Positions 42,127-51,793 are shown, counted from the first letter of the stretch. The stretch is DNA of 64,000 bases from AP-15 sp963787425 (GCA_963787425.1 CAWBCV010000013.1:124001-188000); one strand, 5' to 3'. The notes: a model not told the origin generated them from the sequence alone. Numbers and translations: made by a program.

Positions 42127-43218
42127 TCACCGTACCTTTCGTTCGTTGACGCGTGTCGCTGTGGAGGGATCGTTGCGATCATCCCGCCACGTCGGGTGAT
42201 TGAAATGAATGACAAAATCGCCATTGTAGGAGGCAATCGCTTCATTGAACGCCAGTCGCCCGATACGCGTCCAGTTACCGAACCTGCGCCGCTGAAAGAA
42301 GGCGGGGCCGTGCGTCGAGCCTTCGTCCGTCACCTCGATGTGAAAAATCAGGCTGCGTTTAGGGGTGGGGTCGCCTCGATCATAAATTTGCGCCATGATT
42401 TCATCACGAAAATCCAGTGCTTCACCGGGAATCCGCGGCTGAGCCGGTTCGACCAGGAGCCGCATGAAAGCCGGCGCTCGGGTTGGTTCGCTGTCCGGTT
42501 TTCCCAATTCGGCAATCTGGTAGAGCTGTCGCTGCGTGGGTTGCTTGTCGGTCTGACCAAACAAGATGGATTCGACGAGCAGTATCGGCACGCCAAACCC
42601 GCGACGCCAGCTCGTGGTATTGGGCGCGTTACGCAGCTCGGCGTCATTGATGTAGTCGGTCCGCTCGCCGCCGAGATCTTGCTGGGTGATGAAGCTGGCT
42701 GTGCGGAGCGGCTCGCCGTGTCCCGGGTCTGCGGTCGGGAACAGTTTGCCGACCAGAGACAAGGATCGTTCGTTGCCGCGCCGCGTCTCCCTGCAGCAAG
42801 TGGAATAGCGCCCGACCGCGAGCGCTCGACTGCCCGTTCGAAAATAGCCGGAATAAGGCGTCTGTTCGGATATTTCCCACAGCCCGGTCAGGCATATTCC
42901 ATTGGGATGAATGATCCGCCGGAAACCTTTCTGATCGGCGCCCCAGCGCAGATCGGCCTTTGAATCGACCGCTCTTGCGACCGCCTGCCGGAAAAAGTAA
43001 GGCGGACCGAACGGGAGCGCCCCTCGCAGCACGCTCGGCAATGTAACATCATAGACGGGGAGCGGCGGTTCGCCGGGACCGCCCCACACCTTCTGGTAAG
43101 GGTTGGCAAATAGGGCGTCGCGGACTTCGGAAAAGCGCGATCCTCGGTAAGCCCGATCTTCGTCCGTTACCTGTTCTGCTCCAAAATACGCCGGGTCCAT
43201 GCCATTGGCCTTTTGCAT
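42127..43218 (-). CDS. catalase-like haem protein (y4iL-type), uncharacterised
   Basis: 363 residues from MQKANGMDPAYFGAEQVTDEDRAY; the open frame extends further upstream without similarity. The middle contains KGFRRIIHPNGICLTGLWEISEQTPYSGYFRTGSRALAVGR, SLSLVGKLFPTADPGHGEPLRTASFITQQDLGG and YINDAELRNAPNT. This arrangement recalls the small catalase-related family typified by rhizobial y4iL, in which the catalase beta-barrel is kept but the classical haem-proximal motifs differ. No signal peptide is seen. GC content is somewhat lower than the surroundings. The start is close to and divergent from the dehydrogenase gene at 43313. Peroxidase or peroxygenase activity is inference. Confidence 0.55.
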   Translation of the reverse strand: MQKANGMDPAYFGAEQVTDEDRAYRGSRFSEVRDALFANPYQKVWGGPGEPPLPVYDVTLPSVLRGALPFGPPYFFRQAVARAVDSKADLRWGADQKGFRRIIHPNGICLTGLWEISEQTPYSGYFRTGSRALAVGRYSTCCRETRRGNERSLSLVGKLFPTADPGHGEPLRTASFITQQDLGGERTDYINDAELRNAPNTTSWRRGFGVPILLVESILFGQTDKQPTQRQLYQIAELGKPDSEPTRAPAFMRLLVEPAQPRIPGEALDFRDEIMAQIYDRGDPTPKRSLIFHIEVTDEGSTHGPAFFQRRRFGNWTRIGRLAFNEAIASYNGDFVIHFNHPTWRDDRNDPSTATRVNERKVR

Positions 43219-43312
43219 GAAGTGAGCGGTGTCGTTGGTTTGGCCGAACTGCAAGCTTGCCGGAATTGACCTATTGCGCAAGGCTGCGCGCCGACCAGAG
43301 GAGGAGACGCCC

Positions 43313-44377
43313 ATGCCTGCACCATACGACAAGCATCGCGCACAGCTCAAAGCCATCCTCTTGGCCTGGGGCATGCCTGATGACAGCGCCGAAGCTACGG
43401 CCGACATCCTCTCCTGGGCGGATCTGCACGGCGTCGACAGCCACGGCATCTCAATGCTCCCTGGCTATGACCGGCTGCGCCGCAACGGGCGGGCGAACAT
43501 GGAAGCGCGGCCGCGCATCATCAAGGAAACCCCGGTCTCCGCACTGGTGGACGGCGACGGCGGGCTCGGCCACGTGCCGGCGCGTTTCGCAATGCAAGTC
43601 GCGATCGACAAGGCCAAGCAGTCCGGGATGGCGATCGCAGCCGTACGCAACTCGGCCCATTTTGGCGCGACCGGCTATTACACGCTGATGGCCGCGAAGG
43701 AAGGGCTGATCGGCATGGCGTGCACCAGCGCTTCGAGCATCCAGGTCGCGCCGACCTTCGGCAAGGAAGCCAAGCTCGGCACCGACCCCTGGTCCTTTGC
43801 CGCTCCGACAACGGATGGGCGGCCGTTTCTGCTCGATATGGCGACGACAACCGTGGCCGCCGGCCGGATCCGCAACAAGGCCAACGAGGGACTCCCCTGC
43901 CCGCCCGGCTGGGTGCTGAACAACGACGGGCTCCCCAGCACCGATCCGTTGGAGGCACGCGAGAAAGGCGGGTTCCTCACCTCGCTCGGGGGCTCGCCGG
44001 AGAACTCCAGCTACAAGGGGTACGGGCTGGCGGCGATGGTCAATATCCTCGGCTCATGTCTGTCGGGCGCGACCTTGATAACCGACCCGATGCACACCAA
44101 AAAACCTCATGGCAACGATATCGGCCATTGTCTGATCGCAATAGACCCGGGGCTATTCCGCGACCGCGAGGAATTCACCGCCGACGTGACCCGCTTTTGC
44201 AACGACCTCCGGGCCACAAAGCCCCTCGATCCCGCTCAGCCTGTCATGGTGGCGGGCGATCCGCAGTGGAATAACGCGGCAAAGCGCATGCGAGAAGGGA
44301 TCCCGGTTGGGCCGGGTCTACTGAACCAGATACGGCAAATTGCTCAGGCCTGCGCAGCGCCCTGGCTACTGGATTGA
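43313..44377 (+). CDS. Ldh family (malate/L-lactate/ureidoglycolate-type) dehydrogenase
   Basis: 354 residues starting MPAPYDKHRAQLKAILLAWG behind GAGGAG. The type-2 malate/lactate dehydrogenase fold shows ADLHGVDSHGISMLPGYDRL (catalytic His in DSHG), VRNSAHFGATGYYTLMA, KLGTDPWSFAAPT, FLLDMATTTVAAGRI and SYKGYGLAAMVNILGS. These NAD(P)-dependent enzymes reduce 2-oxo acids, or work on ureidoglycolate, 2,3-diketogulonate or sulfolactate. Substrate choice cannot be told from these motifs. It stands alone; the next gene is 400 bases away. Confidence 0.92.
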   Translation: MPAPYDKHRAQLKAILLAWGMPDDSAEATADILSWADLHGVDSHGISMLPGYDRLRRNGRANMEARPRIIKETPVSALVDGDGGLGHVPARFAMQVAIDKAKQSGMAIAAVRNSAHFGATGYYTLMAAKEGLIGMACTSASSIQVAPTFGKEAKLGTDPWSFAAPTTDGRPFLLDMATTTVAAGRIRNKANEGLPCPPGWVLNNDGLPSTDPLEAREKGGFLTSLGGSPENSSYKGYGLAAMVNILGSCLSGATLITDPMHTKKPHGNDIGHCLIAIDPGLFRDREEFTADVTRFCNDLRATKPLDPAQPVMVAGDPQWNNAAKRMREGIPVGPGLLNQIRQIAQACAAPWLLD

Positions 44378-44784
44378 TCTACAATACGGGAGCAGCGGAT
44401 AACCGAGTTCCGCATTGCCGCACGTGACCCGCATTGCCTCAGTCCGCCGTGGACCAGTAGGTTATCACCTGTCAGATTATAAGCTACTGGCCTGCCCTCA
44501 CACCGGCCTCAGAAAACGCCAATAGTCGAGAGTGAACATTGCCGCGGAAAGACCGTCAGGCCATGAACACTAAGTAGGCTCCTCCTTTTTAAATTTTTGA
44601 TCCAGATTGCTTAGCTGGCAAGGAACAATCCGCGCAGACTCTCTGGAACAGCGGGTTCCTTGCCGGCGTTGGAGCATGAGAAGCCGCTGCTCAACGAAGT
44701 GCCGGCCTCAGTCAGAGTGCGCTGGGAGCCGGCGGCGCGGGAGTGCGGTCGATTTCACAATACCTTGAGCATGAAGGTGATCGT
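44378..44784. other. intergenic leader with two long inverted repeats
   Basis: 407 bases without a gene. CCAGTAG/CTACTGG (44454-44460 and 44484-44490) and a stronger pair GGCAAGGAAC/GTTCCTTGCC (44616-44625 and 44654-44663) could form stems with 23- and 28-base loops. An AT-rich run TTTTTAAATTTTT at 44585-44597 may belong to a promoter for the downstream ThDP enzyme. No TPP riboswitch consensus was found. Confidence 0.45.
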
Positions 44785-46575
44785 ATGGCTAACACGGTGA
44801 GCGATTTTTTCTGGAAACGGCTTTCCGCCTGGGGCGTAAAGCGCATCTTTGGATTTCCCGGTGACGGGATCAACGGCCTCGTCGGCGCGCTCGACCGCGC
44901 CCGCGACAAGTTCGATTTCGTCCAGGTGCGGCACGAGGAGATGGCGGCCTTTATGGCGTGCGGTCACGCCAAGTTCACCGGCGATTTGGGCGTATGCCTC
45001 GCCACCTCGGGGCCCGGCGCCATCCACCTGCTGAATGGCCTCTACGACGCGCAGATGGATCATCAGCCGGTGTTGGCGATTGTCGGACAGCAGGCGCGCA
45101 CCGCGCTCGGGGGCCACTATCAGCAAGAAGTCGATTTGCTGTCGCTGTTCAAGGATGTCGCCGGCGAATACGTCCATATGGCAACGGAGCCTTCGCAAGT
45201 CCGCCAGCTGATCGACCGCGCAGTGCGCATCGCCAAGGCCGAGCGCTGTGTCACGTGCATAATCATGCCGAATGACCTGCAGGAGATGGACGCTGTCGAG
45301 TTGCCGCCGCAAAAACACGGCGCCATCCTCACCGGCATTGGATATGAAGCACCCGAAGTCACACCGGCACAGAAAGATCTCGAACGCGCTGCCCGGGTGC
45401 TCAACGAGGGAAAAAAGGTGGCGATGCTGGTCGGGGCCGGGACGCTGCACGCCACCGACGAGGTCATCGAGGCCGCCGACAAGCTCGGCGCCGGTGTCGC
45501 CAAGGCCTTGCTCGGCAAGGCCGCCCTGCCCGACGATCTGCCGTTCGTGACCGGCTCGATCGGGCTGCTCGGCACGCGGCCGAGCTATGAGATGATGACC
45601 GGGTGCGACACCCTCTTCATGATCGGTTCGCGCTTCCCCTATACCGAATTCCTTCCCGAGGAAGGTCAGGCGCGCGGCGTCCAGATCGACCTCGATCCTC
45701 GGATGGTAAGCATGCGCTATCCGATGGAGGTCAATTTGATCGGCGACAGCGCCGCGACCCTGCGCAAATTGCTGCCGCTGCTCGAGCGCAAGCCGGATCG
45801 TTCCTGGCGCGAGACCATCGAGAAAAATGTCAAGAGCTGGTGGGAGGTCCTGCAGAACCGGGCGATGAATGACGCCAATCCGCTCAACCCGCAGCGCGTC
45901 TTCTGGGAATTGTCGCCCAAGCTGCCCGAGAAGTGCATCATCGCCTGCGACACCGGATCGAGCACCAACTGGTACGCGCGCGACGTAAAGATCCGCCGCG
46001 GGATGATGGCCTCTGTGTCGGGCACATTGGCGACAATGGGTCCCGGCATGCCCTACGCGATCGCAGCGAAATTCGCCTATCCCGACCGTCCGGTATTGGC
46101 GCTCGTCGGCGATGGCGCGCTGCAGATGAACGGGATGAACGAGCTGATCACAGTAGCGAAAGACTGGCAAAAATGGAGCGACCCGCGGTTCGTCGTGCTG
46201 GCCCTCAACAACCGGGATCTCAACCAGGTGACTTGGGAAATGCGGGCGCAGGCCGGCGACCCGAAATTCGAAGCGTCGCAGGACGTGCCCGACTTCCGCT
46301 ACTCCAAATACGCCGAGCAGCTCGGGTTCAAAGGCATTTTCGTCGACCGGCCCGATCAGCTCGCCCAAGCGTGGGCGGATGCCTTCGCGGCTGATCGGCC
46401 GGTTGTGCTCGAGGCGTTCACCGATCCGGACGTGCCGCCGCTACCCCCCCATATCACGTTGAAGCAGGCCCAAGCGTTCGCCTCGACCCTGATCAAGGGC
46501 GATCCCAGCGAGTGGCGAGTCATCACGGAGACGGCGAAGGAACTGGTCGCCGACCTGATGCCCAGCCGGAGTTGA
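44785..46575 (+). CDS. PoxB-like thiamine pyrophosphate-requiring enzyme
   Basis: 596 residues from MANTVSDFFWKRLSAWG. The ThDP-enzyme domains are in order. The PYR domain has FGFPGDGINGLVGAL and the catalytic Glu in VRHEEMAAFMA. The central domain has VAMLVGAGTLHATDEVIEAAD. The PP domain has GTLATMGPGMPYAIAAKFAYPDRPV and the GDG-NN motif GDGALQMNGMNELITVAKDW followed by LALNNRDLNQVTWEM. It is closest to pyruvate oxidase/decarboxylase-like proteins (PoxB), which convert pyruvate to acetate plus CO2 or make acetyl phosphate. Acetolactate synthase is less likely. It stands alone, behind a structured leader. Confidence 0.88.
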   Translation: MANTVSDFFWKRLSAWGVKRIFGFPGDGINGLVGALDRARDKFDFVQVRHEEMAAFMACGHAKFTGDLGVCLATSGPGAIHLLNGLYDAQMDHQPVLAIVGQQARTALGGHYQQEVDLLSLFKDVAGEYVHMATEPSQVRQLIDRAVRIAKAERCVTCIIMPNDLQEMDAVELPPQKHGAILTGIGYEAPEVTPAQKDLERAARVLNEGKKVAMLVGAGTLHATDEVIEAADKLGAGVAKALLGKAALPDDLPFVTGSIGLLGTRPSYEMMTGCDTLFMIGSRFPYTEFLPEEGQARGVQIDLDPRMVSMRYPMEVNLIGDSAATLRKLLPLLERKPDRSWRETIEKNVKSWWEVLQNRAMNDANPLNPQRVFWELSPKLPEKCIIACDTGSSTNWYARDVKIRRGMMASVSGTLATMGPGMPYAIAAKFAYPDRPVLALVGDGALQMNGMNELITVAKDWQKWSDPRFVVLALNNRDLNQVTWEMRAQAGDPKFEASQDVPDFRYSKYAEQLGFKGIFVDRPDQLAQAWADAFAADRPVVLEAFTDPDVPPLPPHITLKQAQAFASTLIKGDPSEWRVITETAKELVADLMPSRS

Positions 46576-46878
46576 TCCGCCCAAAGGGGGTCAGGGTCAC
46601 CCCGAGAGTTTGTGAACGTAACTCGCTGGTGTCCCAGCCACTGGTCTCCCCGGCGCAAGCCGGGGCCCATGTCGCCGTCGCACTATCCCCGCCATGTGTT
46701 ACCCTGACAGAGGGACGGTGGGAAAACCCCGGAGGGCGGATGAATGGGTCCTGGCCTCCGCCGGGAAGACTAGGGATAATTCGGGGAATCAACTAGGGAT
46801 TCAATTCCTTCACCCGCTCTGAGCGTGACCGCCTCGGTGTTGGGATGAGCGTGCGAAACCCGGTGGGTTGGGCAGGCC
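46576..46878. other. intergenic with palindromic element
   Basis: No gene seen. It contains the CCCCGGC-GCAA-GCCGGGG palindrome at 46648-46665. Confidence 0.4.
46648..46665. repeat. intergenic palindrome CCCCGGC/GCCGGGG
   Basis: Seven-base arms with a GCAA loop, the same design as the element at 33084 (there TCCCGGC/GCCGGGA). Found only outside genes. Confidence 0.55.
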
Positions 46879-47516
46879 TCAGAGATCACGCGGCCAGACA
46901 TTGGCGAGCTGAAGGATTGCGCGGGCATATTCGCCGTGTGAAAAGATCATCGGTATGTTGCCGAGCAGCAGCCGCGAGCTGCTGTCGGCCTCTTCTGAAA
47001 AGAACCCGGGATCACCCGTCAGTCTGCTCGATTTCGAGCCAGCATCGTTTCGCTATCGCGAAGCAGAACTGATGATCGACGGTCTCGTCCACCGGTTCCG
47101 ACCGGAGAACAGCGACTTGCCGATGGGCCGGTCGAAGGCGCTTTTCTACCCTGCTCCTTCTGGCCGGCTGCGGTTTATGCGCTGATCGGACGGCGCGACG
47201 ATCCGCTGACTGTCGGAACCACGCGCTGGTGGACGTTGTTATCGTCAACGCAGCATTGGTGGCCGGCAGCGCCGCTCGTCGGGCCCAGGCGCCAATAACC
47301 GCCGCGCTCGGCATCGAGAAGATTACCGAATACCGGAAGGCCGTCGTAATCGGGTAAGCAGAGCCACCGAACCATCCCGTCCGCGCTGATGACCGCCGCG
47401 GTCCGGCGGTCGCCGACGACGCCTAGCTGAGCAAGCTGCGGGTAGAGTTCCGCATCGCGATCGGCAATGGCCGACACGCGAGAAAGATGCTGACCGCGCG
47501 CTCTCGCCTCTATCAT
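46879..47516 (-). pseudogene. GH15 glucoamylase-like protein, ends only (large internal deletion)
   Basis: At the 5' end (47516 downward) the minus strand encodes LAQLGVVGDRRTAAVISADG, MVRWLCLPDYDGLPVFGNLL and GGYWRLGP, the N-terminal trehalase-like/GH15 opening. At the 3' end, RLTGDPGFFSEEADSSSRLL and LGNIPMIFSHGEYARAILQL up to a TGA at 46879-46881 match a GH15 C-terminus. Family members have about 600 residues, and only some 640 bases remain here, so the catalytic (alpha/alpha)6 barrel has been deleted. The central part has frame disruptions. Confidence 0.78.
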
Positions 47517-47712
47517 TCGTCGAAATCATTCGTCGAAAAGTTCGCTTGATGGCACGTCTGCTTTGCCGCTCCGCGGTTTCTCGGGATCGAGACCACAACG
47601 CCTGCTCTTTTGTATTGTTCCGGCAGGCGGACGATGGATCTGCGGCAGCAACTCATGCGTCGCGCGAATGTTAGAAAACTGTGCCGCGCAAACAGTTTTC
47701 GTCGAGGTGATC

Positions 47713-48834
47713 ATGCGGCGTGTGTCAGCTCCTGGCTCGACCGCCGCAGAGACACGATCTCGGACATTCCGAGTCAATATGCAGAGCGTCCAAGCGGGGG
47801 TAACGATCCCGCGCGCACTGGCCTACCTGACGCTGACCGGGCTCGCGGTATTGTTTCTATGGCTGACGTTGCGGGTGGATCTCGTCATCTTTGGCGGCGT
47901 GCTGTTCGCGATCAGCCTGCGGCGCGCCGCCGAGGCGCTGAGCCGCCCAACGAGGCTGCCGGTCGGCTGGTCTCTGCTGGCGGTGGTGCTGCTGATCATC
48001 GCCTTCTTTTCCGCCATCGGATGGTTTTTCTCGCAAGCCATTGCCAGTCAGATCGACGCGCTCTCGCAACAGTTGCCGGCCGCCGCCGGAAAAGTCGGAA
48101 ATATGATCAGCAAGTCCGCCATTGGTAAAATTCTGAGCCAGCACGTCGATACCACCAACGTCCATACGTCTCCAACCACCCTTCTGCAAAGTTTTTTTGG
48201 TGTCGCAGTCAACGTCGTGGAGGTCGTGGGTGGCATTGTCGTGCTCATCTTCCTCGCCTTGTATTTCGCAGCCGAAGCCGGCCTGTATAGGGGAGGGCTG
48301 GTGCGGCTGGTGCCGTTGGCCCGCCGTGCACGAGCTGCCGAGATCCTGCACGAGACGGCGAGCGCAATCTGGTACTGGATGCTGGGCCGGCTTTTCTCGA
48401 TGACCGTGCTCGGCGTCCTGACGGCGCTCGGGCTGTGGTTTCTCGGAGTGCCATTGCCGGTGGCTCTCGGCTTCCTCGCCGGCATTATGAGCTTCGTCCC
48501 ATATATCGGCAGCATCGTTTCGGCAATTCCCGGCGTTATCATCGCCGCCTCCATAAACCTGACGCTCGCCGTTTATGTGATTGCTCTTTATCTGGGGGTG
48601 CACCTTGTCGACGGCTACATCCTGGTCCCGCTGGTGCAGCGCCGGGCGGTGCACCTGCCGCCGGCGCTGACCTTGTCGGCACAGGTCATCCTCGGCTTTC
48701 TCGCGGGATTTCTCGGCCTGCTGTTTGCGACGCCGCTCGTTGCCGCCGGGCTTGTCTTGGTCCGAATGATCTACGTCGAGGATATCCTCGGCGACCGCGA
48801 GAACAGCGAGCCGGCTTCAGTCGAAGCGCCGTAG
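47713..48834 (+). CDS. AI-2E family transporter (PerM-like)
   Basis: 373 residues from the ATG behind GAGGTGA; an ATG 22 codons later (MQSVQAG) is a second possibility. Eight hydrophobic segments in the AI-2E/PerM pattern are visible: paired N-terminal helices, a periplasmic-type stretch (SQQLPAAAGKVGNMIS), then ALYFAAEAGLYRGGLVRLVP and GFLAGIMSFVPYIGSIVSAIPGVIIAA with ILGFLAGFLGLLFATPL. Members are proposed exporters of AI-2 or other solutes, and some act as Na+/H+ antiporters. Function here is undetermined. It is convergent with ppc. Confidence 0.88.
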   Translation: MRRVSAPGSTAAETRSRTFRVNMQSVQAGVTIPRALAYLTLTGLAVLFLWLTLRVDLVIFGGVLFAISLRRAAEALSRPTRLPVGWSLLAVVLLIIAFFSAIGWFFSQAIASQIDALSQQLPAAAGKVGNMISKSAIGKILSQHVDTTNVHTSPTTLLQSFFGVAVNVVEVVGGIVVLIFLALYFAAEAGLYRGGLVRLVPLARRARAAEILHETASAIWYWMLGRLFSMTVLGVLTALGLWFLGVPLPVALGFLAGIMSFVPYIGSIVSAIPGVIIAASINLTLAVYVIALYLGVHLVDGYILVPLVQRRAVHLPPALTLSAQVILGFLAGFLGLLFATPLVAAGLVLVRMIYVEDILGDRENSEPASVEAP

Positions 48835-48845
48835 AGCCCCTGGCT

Positions 48846-51611
48846 TCATCCGCTGTTGCGCAGACCCGCAGCGATGCCGTTGATCGTCAGGTGGATCCCG
48901 GTAACGACATTCTCGTCGGCATCACCGGCGCGATAGCGCTTCAACAGCTCGATCTGCATGTGATTGAGGGGATCGAGATAGGGGAAGCGATTGCGGATCG
49001 AGCGCGCCAGCAGCGGGTTGCTTTGGAGCAAGCTTTCTTGGTCCATGATCCTCAGCAACGCGTCGACCGTACTCTGCCACTCCGCCCGCAATCTGGAAAA
49101 GACACGCTCGCGTAACTCGGCATCGGAGACCAGCTCGGCATAGCGCGAGGCGATTGCGATGTCGCTCTTTGCCAGCAGCATGTCCATGTTCGACAGCAGC
49201 ATCTGAAAGAATGGCCACTCGCGATACATCGTCTGCAGCATCTGCATGCCGCCGTCCGGCTGCAATTCGAGCCACGCCTTCACCGCGCTGCCAAAACCGT
49301 ACCACCCCGGCAGCATCAGGCGGCATTGCGCCCAGCTGAAAACCCAAGGGATCGCGCGCAAATCCTCAATGCGTTCGGAGGCTTTCCGGGACGCGGGACG
49401 GCTGCCGATGTTCAGGTTGGCGATCTCGCCGATCACCGTCGACTCGCGGAAGAAGCGGTCGAAACCGTCGGTTTCGTAGACGATGCTGCGATAAGCGCGA
49501 TAAGCCTGGGAGGAGAGGTAGTCCATCGCCGCCAGATATTTGACTGGCGGCTCGGCTGTCTCAGGCTGCAGCAAGGTGGCCTCGAGAGTCGCCGCGGCAA
49601 GGATTTCCAGATTGCGCCGGGCAAGCTCCGGATTCGAATACTTGCTGGCTATGACCTCGCCCTGCTCGGTGATGCGGATTGCGCCTTGAACGGCGCCGGC
49701 GGGCTGTGCGAGGATGGCCTGATAGCTGGGGCCCCCGCCGCGGCCGACCGAGCCGCCGCGGCCGTGGAACAGGCGCAGCTTGACGTCGTGGCGGCGGAGC
49801 ACCTCGACCAGCGCGATCTCCGCCTTGTAGAGCTCCCAACCGGAAGTCAGGAAACCGCCATCCTTGTTGCTGTCCGAATAGCCGAGCATGACCTCCTGCA
49901 CCCCGCCGCGGCTTTCCAGTAGGCGCGCATATTCGGGGAGACCCAGCAGCTCATCCATGACGGTGCTGCAATTGCGCAGATCTTCGATAGTCTCGAACAG
50001 CGGGACGATGTCGAGATCGAGGCTGTCGTCACGCGGCCGCAAAAGGCCTGCTTCCTTCAGAAGCACAGCGGTTTCGAGGATGTCGGAGACACCGGTCGTC
50101 TTTGAAATCACGTAATGAGGGACCGAAGTCGGCCCGTAGAGGCGATGCGCGTCGGCAGTTGCGCGAAGGATCGCAACTTCGCTCTCGGTCTCGGCCGAAT
50201 AGGAGAGAAAGGGAGACGACAGCGGGCGTGACGTCGTCAGCTCCATGAGCAGCAGCCGGATGCGCTCGGGTTCGGGAAGAGCCGCGTAACCGAGATGCGG
50301 TTGCACGAGGCCGAGCATCTCGCCGACCGCGCGCTCATGCACGTCAGAGTTCTGGCGCAAATCGAGCGCGGCGAGATGAAAGCCGAAGACATCGACGGCG
50401 CGGCGCAAGCCTTTCAAGCGACCCTCGGCCAGTATCTCGGAGCCATTGGCGACAAGCGAGCCGTCGAGGATTGAGAGATCGGCCAGCAATTCGCCGCTGT
50501 CGCGATAGGGCGGCGCATCGCTGACGGCATGCTGCGGAGCTTCGAGGTGGTCGAGCTTACGCGCCGTTGCCGCCAGCCGCGCGTAGATCCCGGTGATGGC
50601 GCGGCGATAGGGCTCGTGTTGTCGGTTGGCGGACCGATCCGGCGATCGTGCGGTGAGCTCCGCGAGTGCATCCGAAACGGCCACCAACCGGCCGTCGAGA
50701 GACAGCTCGCCACCCAGTCCGTGCAGCTCATCGAGGTAGTAATTCAGGGCGCGGCCGCTTTGGGCCTGCAATGCCGCGCGCAATACGCTCTCGGTCACAA
50801 AGGGATTGCCGTCGCGATCGCCGCCGATCCAGCTGCCCAGCCGCAGAAAAGACGGGAGACCTTGTGCGAGCGCGACGCCCGCACCGGCAAGCTGCTCTTC
50901 CAGATCGGCGTAGAACCCGGGCAAACCGGCGAGAAAGGTATGATCGTAATAGGAAAGGCCGTTGGCCACTTCGTCAATGACACGCAGGCGGGTGCCGCGC
51001 AGCGGATTGGTCTGCCACAAGGTCAGCACGGCGCGGCGCAGCGCCCCCTCGTTCGCAGCGAGTTCAGCCGTGGTGGGAGCAGACCGGTCGCGTTCCGCGA
51101 TCAGCTCGGCGACTTCCATCTCGCGATCGATCGTGCTTTTGCGCCGCACTTCGGTCGGATGCGCGGTCAATACCGGCACGACCATGGCGCCGGCGAAGAA
51201 GGCGCCGAGGCTCGCCGGCGGGATGCCCGCCTTATGGGCGCGGGCCAGGGAATGCGCCATCGTGCCTTCGCGTGGTGTCGCGGCGCTCAGGGAATGGGCG
51301 CGGGTCCGGCGGATGTGGTGCTGATCCTCCGCGATATTGGCGAGGTGCGAGAAGAAGCCGAAGGCGCGAATAATCTGCAGCGCGTCCTTCGGTTTTAGAC
51401 CGTTCAGAGCTGCTTCGAGTTCGCGCCGCGCCGTCAGATCCTCGTCTCGGCGGAAGCGGACCGAGTTTTGCCGAATGGTCTCGACGGTGTCGTAGACGGC
51501 TTCACCGCTCTGCTCGCGTATCGTGTCGCCAAGAATGCGGCCGAGCAGCCGGATATCCTCACGAAGAGGCAGATCCTTGTCTTCGGTCTCAATTGCCGCG
51601 CTGGTCTGCAT
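48846..51611 (-). CDS. ppc: phosphoenolpyruvate carboxylase
   Basis: 921 residues, the family norm. The catalytic His151 lies in VLTAHPTEVRRKS. GSWIGGDRDGNPFVT, EVMLGYSDSNKDGG, LRLFHGRGGSVGRGGGPSYQAI and the C-terminal QIELLKRYR and IHLTINGIAAGLRNSG are all present. PEPC makes oxaloacetate from PEP and bicarbonate, refilling the citric acid cycle. Active-site Arg/Lys and the glycine-rich loop look intact. It is transcribed away from the MetE-like gene with 180 bases between starts. Allosteric control by aspartate/acetyl-CoA is usual for the family but not readable here. Confidence 0.97.
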   Translation of the reverse strand: MQTSAAIETEDKDLPLREDIRLLGRILGDTIREQSGEAVYDTVETIRQNSVRFRRDEDLTARRELEAALNGLKPKDALQIIRAFGFFSHLANIAEDQHHIRRTRAHSLSAATPREGTMAHSLARAHKAGIPPASLGAFFAGAMVVPVLTAHPTEVRRKSTIDREMEVAELIAERDRSAPTTAELAANEGALRRAVLTLWQTNPLRGTRLRVIDEVANGLSYYDHTFLAGLPGFYADLEEQLAGAGVALAQGLPSFLRLGSWIGGDRDGNPFVTESVLRAALQAQSGRALNYYLDELHGLGGELSLDGRLVAVSDALAELTARSPDRSANRQHEPYRRAITGIYARLAATARKLDHLEAPQHAVSDAPPYRDSGELLADLSILDGSLVANGSEILAEGRLKGLRRAVDVFGFHLAALDLRQNSDVHERAVGEMLGLVQPHLGYAALPEPERIRLLLMELTTSRPLSSPFLSYSAETESEVAILRATADAHRLYGPTSVPHYVISKTTGVSDILETAVLLKEAGLLRPRDDSLDLDIVPLFETIEDLRNCSTVMDELLGLPEYARLLESRGGVQEVMLGYSDSNKDGGFLTSGWELYKAEIALVEVLRRHDVKLRLFHGRGGSVGRGGGPSYQAILAQPAGAVQGAIRITEQGEVIASKYSNPELARRNLEILAAATLEATLLQPETAEPPVKYLAAMDYLSSQAYRAYRSIVYETDGFDRFFRESTVIGEIANLNIGSRPASRKASERIEDLRAIPWVFSWAQCRLMLPGWYGFGSAVKAWLELQPDGGMQMLQTMYREWPFFQMLLSNMDMLLAKSDIAIASRYAELVSDAELRERVFSRLRAEWQSTVDALLRIMDQESLLQSNPLLARSIRNRFPYLDPLNHMQIELLKRYRAGDADENVVTGIHLTINGIAAGLRNSG

Positions 51612-51793
51612 GCGCCTACCCTCTCGATCGCCGTCGTCGGCGGATTCTGTGCAGGAAATGTGCCTTACCGGCGATCGCGCTCAAGTACCGAGATCAATCC
51701 TGACAACGAGTGCTATCTTACGATCGGCATCACCCTCGATCGATACTGAGGCAGCTGGGTTTTGAGCGAGATTGCGCACAGGAGATTGCTGGG

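Noticed and set aside
44400..44784. TPP riboswitch before the ThDP enzyme
   Set aside because: The CUGAGA and ACC-CUUUGA-type core elements were looked for and are absent; only simple inverted repeats remain.
44755..46368. 537-codon minus-strand open frame opposite the PoxB-like gene
   Set aside because: Antisense shadow; the plus-strand ThDP enzyme is complete with all motifs.
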